This document shows positions 46,033 to 54,517 of a stretch of 64,000 bases of DNA, one piece after another. How positions within the stretch are numbered: the first letter of the stretch is position 1; each line of letters starts with the position of its first letter. The notes beneath the pieces are model-generated. The model made no database searches. It was not told where the DNA came from and saw only the letters and a list, made by a program, of their open reading frames with translations. The position numbers and the translations under genes were made by a program. The DNA is taken from NCBI GenBank assembly GCA_903970445.1, contig CAJCIP010000124.1:1-64000 (forward strand), written 5' to 3'. The DNA is from Verrucomicrobia bacterium Tous-C9LFEB. Its GTDB lineage: Bacteria; Acidobacteriota; Terriglobia; Terriglobales; Acidobacteriaceae.

Positions 46033-46058
46033 CCCACATCTCAAAAGCGAGATGTGGG
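46033..46058. repeat. Hairpin CCCACATCTC/GAGATGTGGG with GGGCACCCGG tail
   Basis: A perfect 10-bp stem with a 6-nt loop. It is followed by two copies of GGGGCACCC(GG). The hairpin-plus-GGCACCCGG layout resembles a dispersed intergenic repeat I recall from other acidobacterial genomes; that recollection is unverified. Confidence 0.6.
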
Positions 46059-46162
46059 GCACCCGGGGCACCCGGCTGGGGGCTAGGGCCTGGTGGTCGA
46101 TGTGCGGTGGAACAGTCCGCTGAGGGGCGCTGAACAGGTATGGCCGGGATGCGAAATACGGG

Positions 46163-46205
46163 GGTCTCTCCACTGCGCGCCTACAGCGCTTCGGTCGAGA
46201 TGACA
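46163..46205. repeat. REP-like repeat, GATGAC family
   Basis: GGTCTCTCCACTGCGCGCC through GCGCTTCGGTCGAGATGAC: a diverged copy of the hairpin-plus-GATGAC element. Confidence 0.55.
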
Positions 46206-46255
46206 ATTCTTATTTATGGCCCTGGGGGCTGGGGCAAGGGTGTGCAGTAGATCAC

Positions 46256-46340
46256 TTGTAAGTCACTCGCTACCAGCCACTCACCCCTTGTAAGTCACTC
46301 GCTACCAGCCATTCACCCCTAGTCAGTCACTCGCTACTCG
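46256..46340. repeat. 32-bp tandem repeat, about 2.6 copies
   Basis: Two nearly identical 32-bp units at 46256-46287 and 46288-46319 begin TTGTAAGTCACTCGCTACCA and differ at one base. A third, diverged, partial unit starts at 46320. Confidence 0.85.
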
Positions 46341-46370
46341 ACAATCGACACTTGCCACTCAGCAGACTTC

Positions 46371-47372
46371 TCACCTGGTCTTCGTGATGTCGGGGCCGAG
46401 GGCCTCCTGGGCGTTTTCGGCGGGTTCTTCGGGGATAGGCTCTTCGGTGCGCTGTTGCGCGCTTGCACTGTCGAGGTAATTGCGGGTGAGGCCGTCTTTG
46501 AGGATGTTGAAGGCTTCTTCAGGTGTGTCCGCGAACTGGAAGAGGTCTTTGTCCTTCATCGCGATCGCTCCCTTTTCCGCGAGCAGATCGAGGTTGATGA
46601 CCTGCTTCCAGTAGGAAGAGCCGTAGATGACGATGGTGATCTTTTTCGCGAGCTTGTGGGTTTGATCGAGGGTGAGAAGCTCGAACATTTCGTCGAGCGT
46701 GCCAAAGCCTCCGGGAAACACGACGAGCGCTTTTGCCAGGTAGGCGAACCAATATTTGCGCATGAAGAAGTAGTGGAAGTTGAGGTTCAGCGCGGGTGTG
46801 ATGTAGGGGTTCGGCATCTGCTCGAAGGGCAACTTGATGTTGAGGCCGATGGTCTTGCCGCCTGCTTCATACGCGCCGCGGTTGGCGGCTTCCATGATGC
46901 CCGGGCCGCCGCCTGAGGTGACGACGAAGCGATGCCTGCGGCCAGGGAGCTTCTTCGACCAGGTGGTAAGCATGTTCGCGAGCTGCCGGGCGTCTTCGTA
47001 GTACTGCGCCATTTCGACGGCAGCCTCGGCCCGCTTCAGCTTGATTTCCGAGGCTTCGCCGCTGGCGATTTCTTCGCCTTTGGCGGGCTGCTCTTCCGGG
47101 GGCGCAGGCGTTGTGGAACCGGTGTTCTCCAGCAGTTCAAGCTGCTGGTTGGCCCAGTCCAAGCCGTGAAAACGAGCGGAGCCGAAGAAGACGACGGTGT
47201 CCTGGATGCGCTCGCGGCGGAAGCGCGCCATGGGCTCGTAGTACTCGGCCATGATGCGCAGCATGCGGCCGTCAGGTGAGCTGAGAAACTCTTCGTTCTG
47301 GTATGCGAGCGGAGCGGCGGAGAGCTCGGGTGGGTGCTTTTCTGAGACCGGGTCGTTGGACTGCTTTGGCAT
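46371..47372 (-). CDS. LOG-family protein (TIGR00730-like phosphoribohydrolase)
   Basis: A 333-residue Rossmann-fold protein of the LOG/lysine-decarboxylase-like group. The signature PGGFGTLDEMFELLTLDQ is intact, as is VVTSGGGPGIMEAANRGAYEAGG. Members remove ribose-5-phosphate from nucleoside monophosphates (cytokinin activation in plants, YgdH/PpnN in bacteria). This one is longer than the minimal family, with N-terminal helices, a Glu/Pro-rich insert (about 90-115) and an acidic tail. I start at MPKQSND because upstream residues of the open frame look non-coding. Confidence 0.88.
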   Translation of the reverse strand: MPKQSNDPVSEKHPPELSAAPLAYQNEEFLSSPDGRMLRIMAEYYEPMARFRRERIQDTVVFFGSARFHGLDWANQQLELLENTGSTTPAPPEEQPAKGEEIASGEASEIKLKRAEAAVEMAQYYEDARQLANMLTTWSKKLPGRRHRFVVTSGGGPGIMEAANRGAYEAGGKTIGLNIKLPFEQMPNPYITPALNLNFHYFFMRKYWFAYLAKALVVFPGGFGTLDEMFELLTLDQTHKLAKKITIVIYGSSYWKQVINLDLLAEKGAIAMKDKDLFQFADTPEEAFNILKDGLTRNYLDSASAQQRTEEPIPEEPAENAQEALGPDITKTR

Positions 47373-47484
47373 AGGGGTTCTATTGTCGCGCAAAGTGGGT
47401 GCGGGGCGAGTGGCGTGCTGAGCGCTTAGCGATTGTGCGCGCACGCGGATCGTGGGTTCGATCAACATCCTGCAAAGAAATACA

Positions 47485-47536
47485 GGGATCCTTCCACTAC
47501 ACATCGGCTGGTGCCGACGCTTCGCTCAGGATGACG
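47485..47536. repeat. REP-like repeat, GATGAC family
   Basis: GGGATCCTTCCACTAC through GCCGACGCTTCGCTCAGGATGACG. It is a longer copy than most, with the family's end motif CTCAGGATGAC exact. Confidence 0.65.
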
Positions 47537-47650
47537 GCTTTGAGTTGTAGAGATGAAGGATTGTTAGAAACGGGTGATTCAGGAAGCGAAAAGCAAATCC
47601 TTTCGCGTCATGGAAGGATGGCAGCACGGGGTCCGCAGTGAAGCTAAAAG

Positions 47651-47989
47651 CTACGGCCTGTAGTCGCGGTAGTGGATGACTTCGCTGACGCCGATCCAGA
47701 CATCGAGCAGGCCGAGGCCGCTGATGAGTCCGCGCACCCAGCCGTGTTGCAGGACGTTGTAGACGGAAGGGTGGGTGAGCATCCAGCCATTTTGTTCCCA
47801 GTAGCGGCCCCACCAGGGCAGCAGCGCGAGCAGGCCGCCGATGTAGAAGCAGAAGATGACGAAGACGCCAAGACTGGCTCGCTGCAACCAGACGGGTGCA
47901 GGGTCGGAGACCGTCCTCTCCGGCTGGGAAGGCGGCGCGCCCGGATTGTGTTGAGCGACTGAAAAAAGCTCGCCTTGCTTCACCGACAT
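47651..47989 (-). CDS. Small two-pass membrane protein
   Basis: A 112-residue protein with a polar N-terminal 35 residues, then TM1 (LGVFVIFCFYIGGLLALLPW), a loop with WGRYWEQNGWMLTHPSVYN, and a second hydrophobic segment (VRGLISGLGLLDVWIGVSEV). The ribosome site GGAAGAG immediately precedes ATG 47989; a GTG at 47998 is possible. The family is not recognised. It lies 132 bp downstream of the sugar dehydrogenase gene on the same strand. Confidence 0.7.
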   Translation of the reverse strand: MSVKQGELFSVAQHNPGAPPSQPERTVSDPAPVWLQRASLGVFVIFCFYIGGLLALLPWWGRYWEQNGWMLTHPSVYNVLQHGWVRGLISGLGLLDVWIGVSEVIHYRDYRP

Positions 47990-48121
47990 CTCTTCCACGG
48001 TAGCAGGGTGTGAAGGAACTGTCCGAGATCGCGCGCCGAGTACGGTTGTGCCGGTGAAGACCCGGCCAGATTTCGGTTGCGGAGTGCGAGGGGAATTTTG
48101 AGTTTGCTCATGAATCTACTT

Positions 48122-49579
48122 CTATCGAGCCTTTGCTGCGTCGTTACCCGGTGTGATCCTAAGAAGGCGTCCATTTGCATCGTCAGTGATCACCCAGAGA
48201 GCGCCGTCGGGACCTTCTTTGATGTCGCGCATGCGCTGGTGCTGATCGAGGAGCATACGCTCTTCGCCGATGACGGATTGGCCTTTGAGGACGAGGCGCG
48301 AGACATGTTGGCCGGCGAGACCGGCGACGAATAGATTCCCTTTCCACTCGGGTATGAGTTTGCCGTCGTAGAAGGTCATGCCGCTGGGGGCGATGACGGG
48401 ATCCCAGTAATATCGCGGCTGCTCCATGCCGGGGAGTGCCGTGAGGCTGCCGCCATTGAGCTTTGGCTTGCGCGGAAGGGTGAGGCCGTCTGCTAGTGGC
48501 AATGAACCGTCGATTTTGGTTCCATCGTAGTTGCGGCCATAGGAGATAAGGGGCCAGCCGTAGTTTGCGCCTCGCTTGATCAGGTTGATCTCGTCGCCGC
48601 CCTGCGGGCCGTGCTCGGAGTCCCAGATTTCGCCGGTTTCTGGGTTCATGGCGAGCCCTTCGGGGTTGCGGTGACCGTAGCTCCAGATCTCGGGGAGCGT
48701 GTGGTCCTCGAGGTCCTGGTGCTCAGCGAACGGATTGCCGGGTGCGGGTTCGCCGTCACGCGTGATACGCAGGATCTTGCCCATCTGCGAGAAGAGTGAC
48801 TGCGCCTCGCCGGCGGTCGGATAGAAGAAGCGTTCACCCAACGAGACGTACAGATAGCCGTCGCGACCGAAGAGCAGCCGCGAACCGAAGTGCGCGACCT
48901 GTGTGAGCGAGGGGATGACACGCACGAGGGTTTTTATTTCCAGCAGAGATTTGTCGTCGTGCGAAAGTTTGGCGCGGGCTACCACGACGCCGTTGTCCTG
49001 CTGGTCGGCTTTCATCTTGGGGTCGAAAAAGACGGGGCCGCGGGGTTCGACGTAGGTGAAGTACAGCAGGCGGTTCGATGCGAAGTCGGGATCGAGGACA
49101 ATGTCGAGGAGGCCGCCGTCACCGGCGAATTGCACATGCGGCACATCGGCGATCGTGCCTTCGATGCGGCCGGTCTTGCGGTCGATCAAGCGCATGCTGC
49201 CGGGCTTTTCGTTGACGATGATTTTGCCGTCAGGGAGGAACACCAATCCCCATGGATGATTGAGGCCATGGGTCATCACCGTGGCGCGGTAGGGCGTTGC
49301 AGTGATAAAGGCGGGGGCGCGTGTCTGCCCAGGGAACGCGGGAACCTGACCTTCGCCGATGGGCGGTCGGGTTTCAAGGGGCTGGCCTGCGATGGGAGGA
49401 ACGTCCGGGGGTCTCGCGCCGAGAACCTTGAGTCCGACACCGTTGGTGAGGGTCTGAGCGTGTGCGGCTGGGGCTGCCAGGCAAAGAGCTACGAGAAAGA
49501 GTGCAGTGATGAAAGAAGGTGAACCAAGGCGAATCGAAGGGAAACAGGAGTTGCTGGAGCTTCTACGAAGAACTGACAT
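48122..49579 (-). CDS. Exported PQQ-dependent sugar (aldose) dehydrogenase
   Basis: A 485-residue periplasmic quinoprotein related to soluble glucose/aldose sugar dehydrogenase. A signal peptide ends at AHAQ (about residue 42). The six-bladed propeller carries the typical segments NHPWGLVFLPDGKIIVNEKPG, FAGDGGLLDIVLDP, LYVSLGERF, SYGHRNPEGLAMNP (His for PQQ/base) and WDSEHGPQGGDEIN. It oxidises sugars with electrons passed to the respiratory chain. It needs PQQ made or acquired elsewhere; no pqq genes are present. I use MSVLRRSSS as start; the frame is open to 49621. Confidence 0.9.
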   Translation of the reverse strand: MSVLRRSSSNSCFPSIRLGSPSFITALFLVALCLAAPAAHAQTLTNGVGLKVLGARPPDVPPIAGQPLETRPPIGEGQVPAFPGQTRAPAFITATPYRATVMTHGLNHPWGLVFLPDGKIIVNEKPGSMRLIDRKTGRIEGTIADVPHVQFAGDGGLLDIVLDPDFASNRLLYFTYVEPRGPVFFDPKMKADQQDNGVVVARAKLSHDDKSLLEIKTLVRVIPSLTQVAHFGSRLLFGRDGYLYVSLGERFFYPTAGEAQSLFSQMGKILRITRDGEPAPGNPFAEHQDLEDHTLPEIWSYGHRNPEGLAMNPETGEIWDSEHGPQGGDEINLIKRGANYGWPLISYGRNYDGTKIDGSLPLADGLTLPRKPKLNGGSLTALPGMEQPRYYWDPVIAPSGMTFYDGKLIPEWKGNLFVAGLAGQHVSRLVLKGQSVIGEERMLLDQHQRMRDIKEGPDGALWVITDDANGRLLRITPGNDAAKAR

Positions 49580-49692
49580 GCAGCTTGTAAGAGGTTTCAG
49601 AAAGACCCCCGGTTGTCCCACGGAAACAGCGGAACGCTGACAGCAGCATCGGCTCCATCTGCGCTTCGCGCCGGCTTTTTCGCGCTCGCCGG

Positions 49693-51486
49693 TTAGTTCG
49701 CTACGGGCTTTTTCCCCTGCTTTTGCGACTTCTCGTTAGCCTGCCTGGACTTGGCGTCGTTCAGCATGGCCTGTCGGTTGTTCTTGAGGTCGGCGGCTAT
49801 CTGCGTGGAGGTTTCATCGGCGGAGCCGTGCAGTGCGAGTCCGAAATGGACGTCGCCCTGCGTGCCGCTGACGGCGATAGGAAGCTCCAGGCCAGCGCCG
49901 TTCTTTTTGAGAAAGGAGTCGACGGGTTTCAGCAGCCAGCTCTTCCAGCCGGTGACCATCTGGGAGGCGGTGGCGTCGGTGCGTACGTGGCCCTTGAACT
50001 CGAAGATATTGCCGTCAATGGAGTAGACGCCGTTCATCAGCACGAGAGCGCCGGGGATTTGGTAATGAAGATCGTTGACGGTCATGAGGCCGTGGCCGAG
50101 TGAGAAGTTGGCCTGCATCTCGGAGCGCACTTCCGGGTCGCGATCAGAGCTGACCTGCGCGACTTCCTGCGGGTGACCGGAGGCGCGGGCGCTAAGGCCA
50201 TCGACCTTGTCCTGAAACTGCGGATTGTTGAACTTGACGGCTTTGACACGGAAATTGCCGGCGAGCTCAATCTTTGCGGAGACGCGCACGTTGCCCGGCG
50301 GAATGTGGAGCCTGGTTTGCATCGTCAGCATGCCGTTCAGAAGCGGCGGGCTGGTCTTGACGCCGAGGCGCAGGAAATCCTCCATGCGGGCGTTGGGTAT
50401 GTCGACATCGAGTGCGATGTCATGCCCCTTGCCTTTGACGGTGACGACCTTGCCGCGCGCGGTGAAGTCGGAGTGGAGCATGTGGGCCTGCACCGGCTGC
50501 AGGAAGGTGTCGCCGCTGGAGCCGTCGACGATGGCGTGAAATGTAGTGTGCAGCGGGACGGGGTGATCGCTGACATCGAGCGAGAAGTCAGGTGTGTCGG
50601 TTTGGCCGTCTACGACGATTTGATCGACCACGCCGCTGAAATGCCCGGTGGATGAGAGTATGCCGCCAAGGCCTTTGATGGTGTTGAGGTCGGCATGGTC
50701 GAACTCGTAATTGCCGTCGAGTGGTGTGGACGTTGGGTCGTCGGTGTGCCAGGGACCGAAGTGGCCGGACGCGTGGATGTTGCCGACCGGTTTGGGATTG
50801 ATGAGTTCGGCCTGGTACGTCATCGGACGATGCGCGCCGAGGTTCTGTAGATGGAGGTTCTGAATGTCGAACTCGAGCGGATCTTTGCCGGGCTTTGAGG
50901 AGTCGATGAAGAGCTTGGTATCGGAGCATTGGAACTGGTCGACGATGAGCGCGATCTTCGGGCGCGTCTTCGTGTCGCCGGGGTCTGCGGGCTCTTCTTT
51001 CTGGTTGGGACCAAGCAGTGTTGGGCGCCGGCCGGGGGGTGGAATGTGCAGTTCCATGCCGCTGAGCGTGACCGTGCCAACGCGTGTGGGTGAGTGCAAT
51101 AGCTTGCGGAGCGTAGTGCGGAAGGCGAATGTCTGCACGGAGAGCATCGGGTGCGGCGCGGTGCTGGGCTCGTTTGCCGACTGCGTGCCGTTGAAGTTCG
51201 GGATGCGCAGGCCCTTGCCTTCAACTTCCACGCCTTTCACAAGCGAGATGTGCAGCTCGTCGAGTTCAACCTGCGAGTTGAACTGCGCAGAAAGCGTTTC
51301 GATGACGCGCTTGCGCAGGATGGGTTCGGCGTTGCGGATGATGTACTCGGCCGTGACGACGAAGACGAAGCAGGAGAGGATGGCGAGCCAAAGGACGACC
51401 TTGAACCAGCGGCGGCGCCACCAGCGCGACTGCAATGTGGTGGCTGGCTGGGCCGACCCTTTGAACTCGATCACGTTCACGAGCAA
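49693..51486 (-). CDS. AsmA/DUF748-like inner-membrane-anchored periplasmic protein
   Basis: A 597-residue protein. A basic N-terminus leads to one membrane segment (VVLWLAILSCFVFVVTAEYII, about 30-50), followed by AEPILRKRVIETLSAQFNSQVELDELHISL. That is the start of the AsmA fold, in which the N-terminus is anchored in the inner membrane and a long beta-groove extends through the periplasm. Repeated beta-strands fill the rest; the C-terminal 30 residues are Lys/Gln-rich. AsmA-family proteins are implicated in phospholipid transport to the outer membrane. No partner gene is adjacent. Confidence 0.8.
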   Translation of the reverse strand: MLVNVIEFKGSAQPATTLQSRWWRRRWFKVVLWLAILSCFVFVVTAEYIIRNAEPILRKRVIETLSAQFNSQVELDELHISLVKGVEVEGKGLRIPNFNGTQSANEPSTAPHPMLSVQTFAFRTTLRKLLHSPTRVGTVTLSGMELHIPPPGRRPTLLGPNQKEEPADPGDTKTRPKIALIVDQFQCSDTKLFIDSSKPGKDPLEFDIQNLHLQNLGAHRPMTYQAELINPKPVGNIHASGHFGPWHTDDPTSTPLDGNYEFDHADLNTIKGLGGILSSTGHFSGVVDQIVVDGQTDTPDFSLDVSDHPVPLHTTFHAIVDGSSGDTFLQPVQAHMLHSDFTARGKVVTVKGKGHDIALDVDIPNARMEDFLRLGVKTSPPLLNGMLTMQTRLHIPPGNVRVSAKIELAGNFRVKAVKFNNPQFQDKVDGLSARASGHPQEVAQVSSDRDPEVRSEMQANFSLGHGLMTVNDLHYQIPGALVLMNGVYSIDGNIFEFKGHVRTDATASQMVTGWKSWLLKPVDSFLKKNGAGLELPIAVSGTQGDVHFGLALHGSADETSTQIAADLKNNRQAMLNDAKSRQANEKSQKQGKKPVAN

Positions 51487-51866
51487 ACTCCGTTGCGACT
51501 TGGATGCGCTGGGAACTGAGGTCGTCTCATTTTTGTCTGCTGCTTTGGGGTGATCTTCTCGCCTTAGGGAGATCGTTCCGGCATGATGACTCGCGCCTTC
51601 AGGGCTTAAAGGGCTTGCTATCGATACCCAGCCCTTGCCACCCCAGCGGACAAGAGCGTCCGCCGGGGACCCCGCGTCGAGCTGGGCTGAAATGAGCCGG
51701 GCCTTCGGCCCTCAAGAGCAGCATTACACCGAGGGAAGTTTGCTTTGCGGAGGCTTTGATCTCGCTCCAGGAAGCCTTCCGAAGCTAGAGCCCCGTTTAT
51801 TTATCACGATTGACGGGCCGTCTGAAGATGCCCCTTCCGAACATAGCGATGCGAAAATAAGAATTG
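51487..51866. other. 380-bp intergenic region between divergent AsmA-like and ABC-F genes
   Basis: No gene is supported. It contains the hairpin element listed at 51594-51716 and should hold divergent promoters. The ABC-F gene's start has no strong Shine-Dalgarno sequence nearby. Confidence 0.6.
51594..51716. repeat. Long imperfect palindromic intergenic element
   Basis: The ends read CGCCTTCAGGGCTT and GGGCCTTCGGCCCTCAAG. Inside, ATACCCAGCCC (near 51625) faces AGCTGGGCT (near 51680), giving a long imperfect hairpin with nested GC-rich stems. It is a different sequence from the GATGAC family and resembles other acidobacterial intergenic elements I recall (unverified). Confidence 0.6.
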
Positions 51867-53957
51867 ATGCTGCAACTCGCTGGCGCCGGCAAACGCTTCG
51901 GCCAAAAACTACTCTTTGACGAATTGAACTGGCTGATTACGTCGAACGAGCGTACGGGGCTCGTGGGCGGCAACGGCACAGGCAAATCGACGCTGCTGAA
52001 GATGATTGCGGGCATCGAAGGCCTGGACTACGGCCAACGCACGCTGATCAAAGGCACGACACTGGGCTACCTGCCGCAGGATGGGCTCGCGCTTTCGGGG
52101 CGGTCGGTCTTTGACGAGTGCCTGAGTGTATTCGATGAGCTGCATGAGCTGGAGCGTGAGTCGGAGCGGCTGACGCATGTGCTATCCGACGCCGATCCGA
52201 AGTCGAAAGAATACGCCGCGGCGGCAGACCGGTATTCCGAGATCGCAGATCTGCTGCATGCCCACGACATTTACACGCTCGACTCGCAGGTGGGTGCGGT
52301 GCTGGGTGGACTGGGATTTTCCAAGCAGGACTGGGAGCGGCGCACGGAAGAGTTTTCCGGTGGATGGCAGATGCGCATCGCGTTGGCAAAGCTGCTGCTG
52401 CAGAAGCCATCGTTGTTGCTGCTCGACGAGCCGACGAACCATTTGGATCTGGAGAGCCGCAACTGGCTCGAAGAGTACCTCGCGAGCTATGAGAACGCGT
52501 TCATTCTGATATCGCATGATCGCTACTTTCTTGATCAGACTGTGAGCAAGACTGTCGAGGTCTGGAACAAGCGGATGCATGTGTACCACGGGAATTATTC
52601 GAAGTACCTGACGCTGAAAGATGAGCGTCGCACACAGCTGATTTCCGCTTACAAGAATCAGCGGGAGCGCATTGAGGCGTTGGAGGCATTTATCAACCGC
52701 TTTCGTGCGCAGGCCACGAAGGCGAAGCAGGTGCAGTCGCGCATCAAGGAGCTGGAGAAGATCGAGCGCATCGAGATACCGGACGAGGAAGCGACGATCC
52801 ACTTCACGTTTCCGCAGCCGCCTGCTTCGGGACGCACGGTGCTCGACGTTCGCAACCTAACGAAGCACTACACGAATCCTGACGGCACGCCGAAGGTGAT
52901 TCTGGAGGATGTGAGCTTCACCATCGATCGCGGCGACCGCATTGCGCTGGTGGGCGTGAATGGTGCGGGTAAGTCGACGCTGCTGCGCATGTTGAGCGGT
53001 CAGGAAGCCCCGACCTCGGGCGAGATTAAGGTTGGACACAATGTGCTCGCCGACTTCTTCGCGCAAGACCAGTACAAGGTACTGGATGGCTCGGCGGAAA
53101 TGCTGAGCGACATCACGGGGTCGAACCCACGGGTCGACGTCGTCACGCTGCGATCGCTGCTGGGCTGCTTTATGTTCACCGGTGACGATGTGTTCAAGAA
53201 GTTGGGCGTGCTTTCCGGCGGGGAGCGCAACCGCTATGCGATGGCGAAGATGCTGGTATCGCCAGCCAACTTCCTATTACTCGACGAACCGACAAACCAT
53301 CTCGACATGCGCGCGAAGGACGTGCTACTGGATGCGGTGCGGAGTTTCTCAGGAACGGTACTTTTCGTTTCGCATGATCGATATTTCATCGATGGATTAG
53401 CGACACGTGTCTTCGAGGTGGAAGAGCGTCGCGTCCATATCTATCCTGGTAATTATGAGGATTACCTTTTCCGCAAGTCCGGCGGCTTGCCGACAGGCAC
53501 CAGCGAGCTTTCTGCGAAGCTGACGCAGGACGACTCGACGGGTGGAAGCATCGATGCCGCGACAGGGATGTTCAAGCCGGTGAAGCAAGTGGGCGTGAAG
53601 GAGCCTGAGATCATTGCTCCGCCGGTCGCCTCCATGGAGGGCGAGCCGAACAGCGACTCGACGCATGAGATCGAAGGCTCGCTGACGCCGGTGACCGCGT
53701 CGCCGAAACCCTCAGCGAAGCGGCTGAACCCGATCAAGCTGAAGCAGATGGAAGATCGCGTAGCTGCGGCGGAGAACGAGCTTGCCGATGTGGAGACGCG
53801 GATCGCTACAGCCGAGCAGCAGCAGGCGAACTACACGACGGCGGACGCAGCCAAGACGATTTCGGCGGAACTCGATCTGCTTCGCGAGCGGCACGCGGAG
53901 CTGACAGCAGAGTGGGAGACGCTGGCTATGCAGCTTGAAGAGCAGGTACTTGCGTAG
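51867..53957 (+). CDS. ABC-F ATPase with C-terminal coiled coil (Uup/YheS-like)
   Basis: A 696-residue soluble ABC-F protein. Cassette one has VGGNGTGKSTLL, FSGGW and LDEPTNHLDLESRNWLEEYL. The linker is rich in Arg/Glu (RFRAQATKAKQVQSRIKELEK as read in parts). Cassette two has VGVNGAGKST, LSGGERNRYAMAKML and LDEPTNHLDMRAKDVLLDAV. A Ser/Thr/Pro-rich spacer then leads to a C-terminal coiled coil (about 620-696), as in Uup. It presumably assists translation or ribosome-associated processes. An in-frame TTG directly precedes the chosen ATG. Confidence 0.9.
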   Translation: MLQLAGAGKRFGQKLLFDELNWLITSNERTGLVGGNGTGKSTLLKMIAGIEGLDYGQRTLIKGTTLGYLPQDGLALSGRSVFDECLSVFDELHELERESERLTHVLSDADPKSKEYAAAADRYSEIADLLHAHDIYTLDSQVGAVLGGLGFSKQDWERRTEEFSGGWQMRIALAKLLLQKPSLLLLDEPTNHLDLESRNWLEEYLASYENAFILISHDRYFLDQTVSKTVEVWNKRMHVYHGNYSKYLTLKDERRTQLISAYKNQRERIEALEAFINRFRAQATKAKQVQSRIKELEKIERIEIPDEEATIHFTFPQPPASGRTVLDVRNLTKHYTNPDGTPKVILEDVSFTIDRGDRIALVGVNGAGKSTLLRMLSGQEAPTSGEIKVGHNVLADFFAQDQYKVLDGSAEMLSDITGSNPRVDVVTLRSLLGCFMFTGDDVFKKLGVLSGGERNRYAMAKMLVSPANFLLLDEPTNHLDMRAKDVLLDAVRSFSGTVLFVSHDRYFIDGLATRVFEVEERRVHIYPGNYEDYLFRKSGGLPTGTSELSAKLTQDDSTGGSIDAATGMFKPVKQVGVKEPEIIAPPVASMEGEPNSDSTHEIEGSLTPVTASPKPSAKRLNPIKLKQMEDRVAAAENELADVETRIATAEQQQANYTTADAAKTISAELDLLRERHAELTAEWETLAMQLEEQVLA

Positions 53958-54025
53958 CGGCGCCACGCTGGAACTTGGTTGCGCTTCGCTCTCGCCTCCC
54001 TTTGCCGCTTCTATAATCTGCTGCA

Positions 54026-54517
54026 ATGGCCACTCGAGATTCTGCTGTGCTGTGCTGCCTGGTCGCGCTGAGTTGCTTGGGGTGCCGGGTTGAGGATCCG
54101 CCGTCGCGCGGGGATATAGCTCGAGAAGACCGAGCTGAAGAGGCGCAGAGGACTCCGCCTCCACCACACGCGCTTCCCGTTGTCGACGATGCGGAGCGCG
54201 TGATCGAGTCCTGTGGGCAGCCAGCCGGCGATACGACGCAGGCGATTTATGACAAGATGTACAACGGCCCAGTGCGCCGCATGATTTATTTCAACCGGCA
54301 ACCCATCGTCGTGGAGTTTATTCCATCCTTACCTGAGGCAAGACAAAGTGGGCATGAGGCTCCGTTTCCGCCGGAGCTGCGTGCGCCGGCCACGCCACCT
54401 CCGGGATCGGTATGGCGCTTTCAAGCGGTGCGCATGGGTGAGCGTGAAGTGATGACCTCGACGCGGCTTTCGATTTACTTACCATGCGCGGCACGAGCGC
54501 TGGCCGATGAGCTCTAG
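54026..54517 (+). CDS. Small proline-rich lipoprotein, unknown function
   Basis: A 163-residue protein with a short signal peptide and lipobox LSCLGC (Cys near residue 20), then an Asp/Glu/Arg and Pro-rich linker. A small mixed fold follows, with a VIESCGQPAGDTTQ segment suggesting a disulfide with a C-terminal Cys (YLPCAARA). No family recognised. Its end overlaps the panE-like gene by 11 bp. Confidence 0.68.
   Translation: MATRDSAVLCCLVALSCLGCRVEDPPSRGDIAREDRAEEAQRTPPPPHALPVVDDAERVIESCGQPAGDTTQAIYDKMYNGPVRRMIYFNRQPIVVEFIPSLPEARQSGHEAPFPPELRAPATPPPGSVWRFQAVRMGEREVMTSTRLSIYLPCAARALADEL

Larger units (their letters stand above)
45906..46370. other. Repeat-rich 465-bp intergenic region
   Basis: No gene is supported here. 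The stretch holds a perfect 10-bp hairpin (46033-46058), a REP-like element (46163-46205) and a tandem repeat (46256-46340), each listed separately. It lies between convergent genes. Confidence 0.7.

Noticed and set aside
46256-46340. Possible CRISPR array
   Set aside because: Units are directly adjacent with no spacers, and no cas gene is present.
47980-48180. 66-codon minus-strand frame between the sugar dehydrogenase and the two-pass membrane protein
   Set aside because: No ribosome site, overlaps the start of the neighbouring gene, no recognisable composition or motif. Its inner Met at about 48111 does not improve it.
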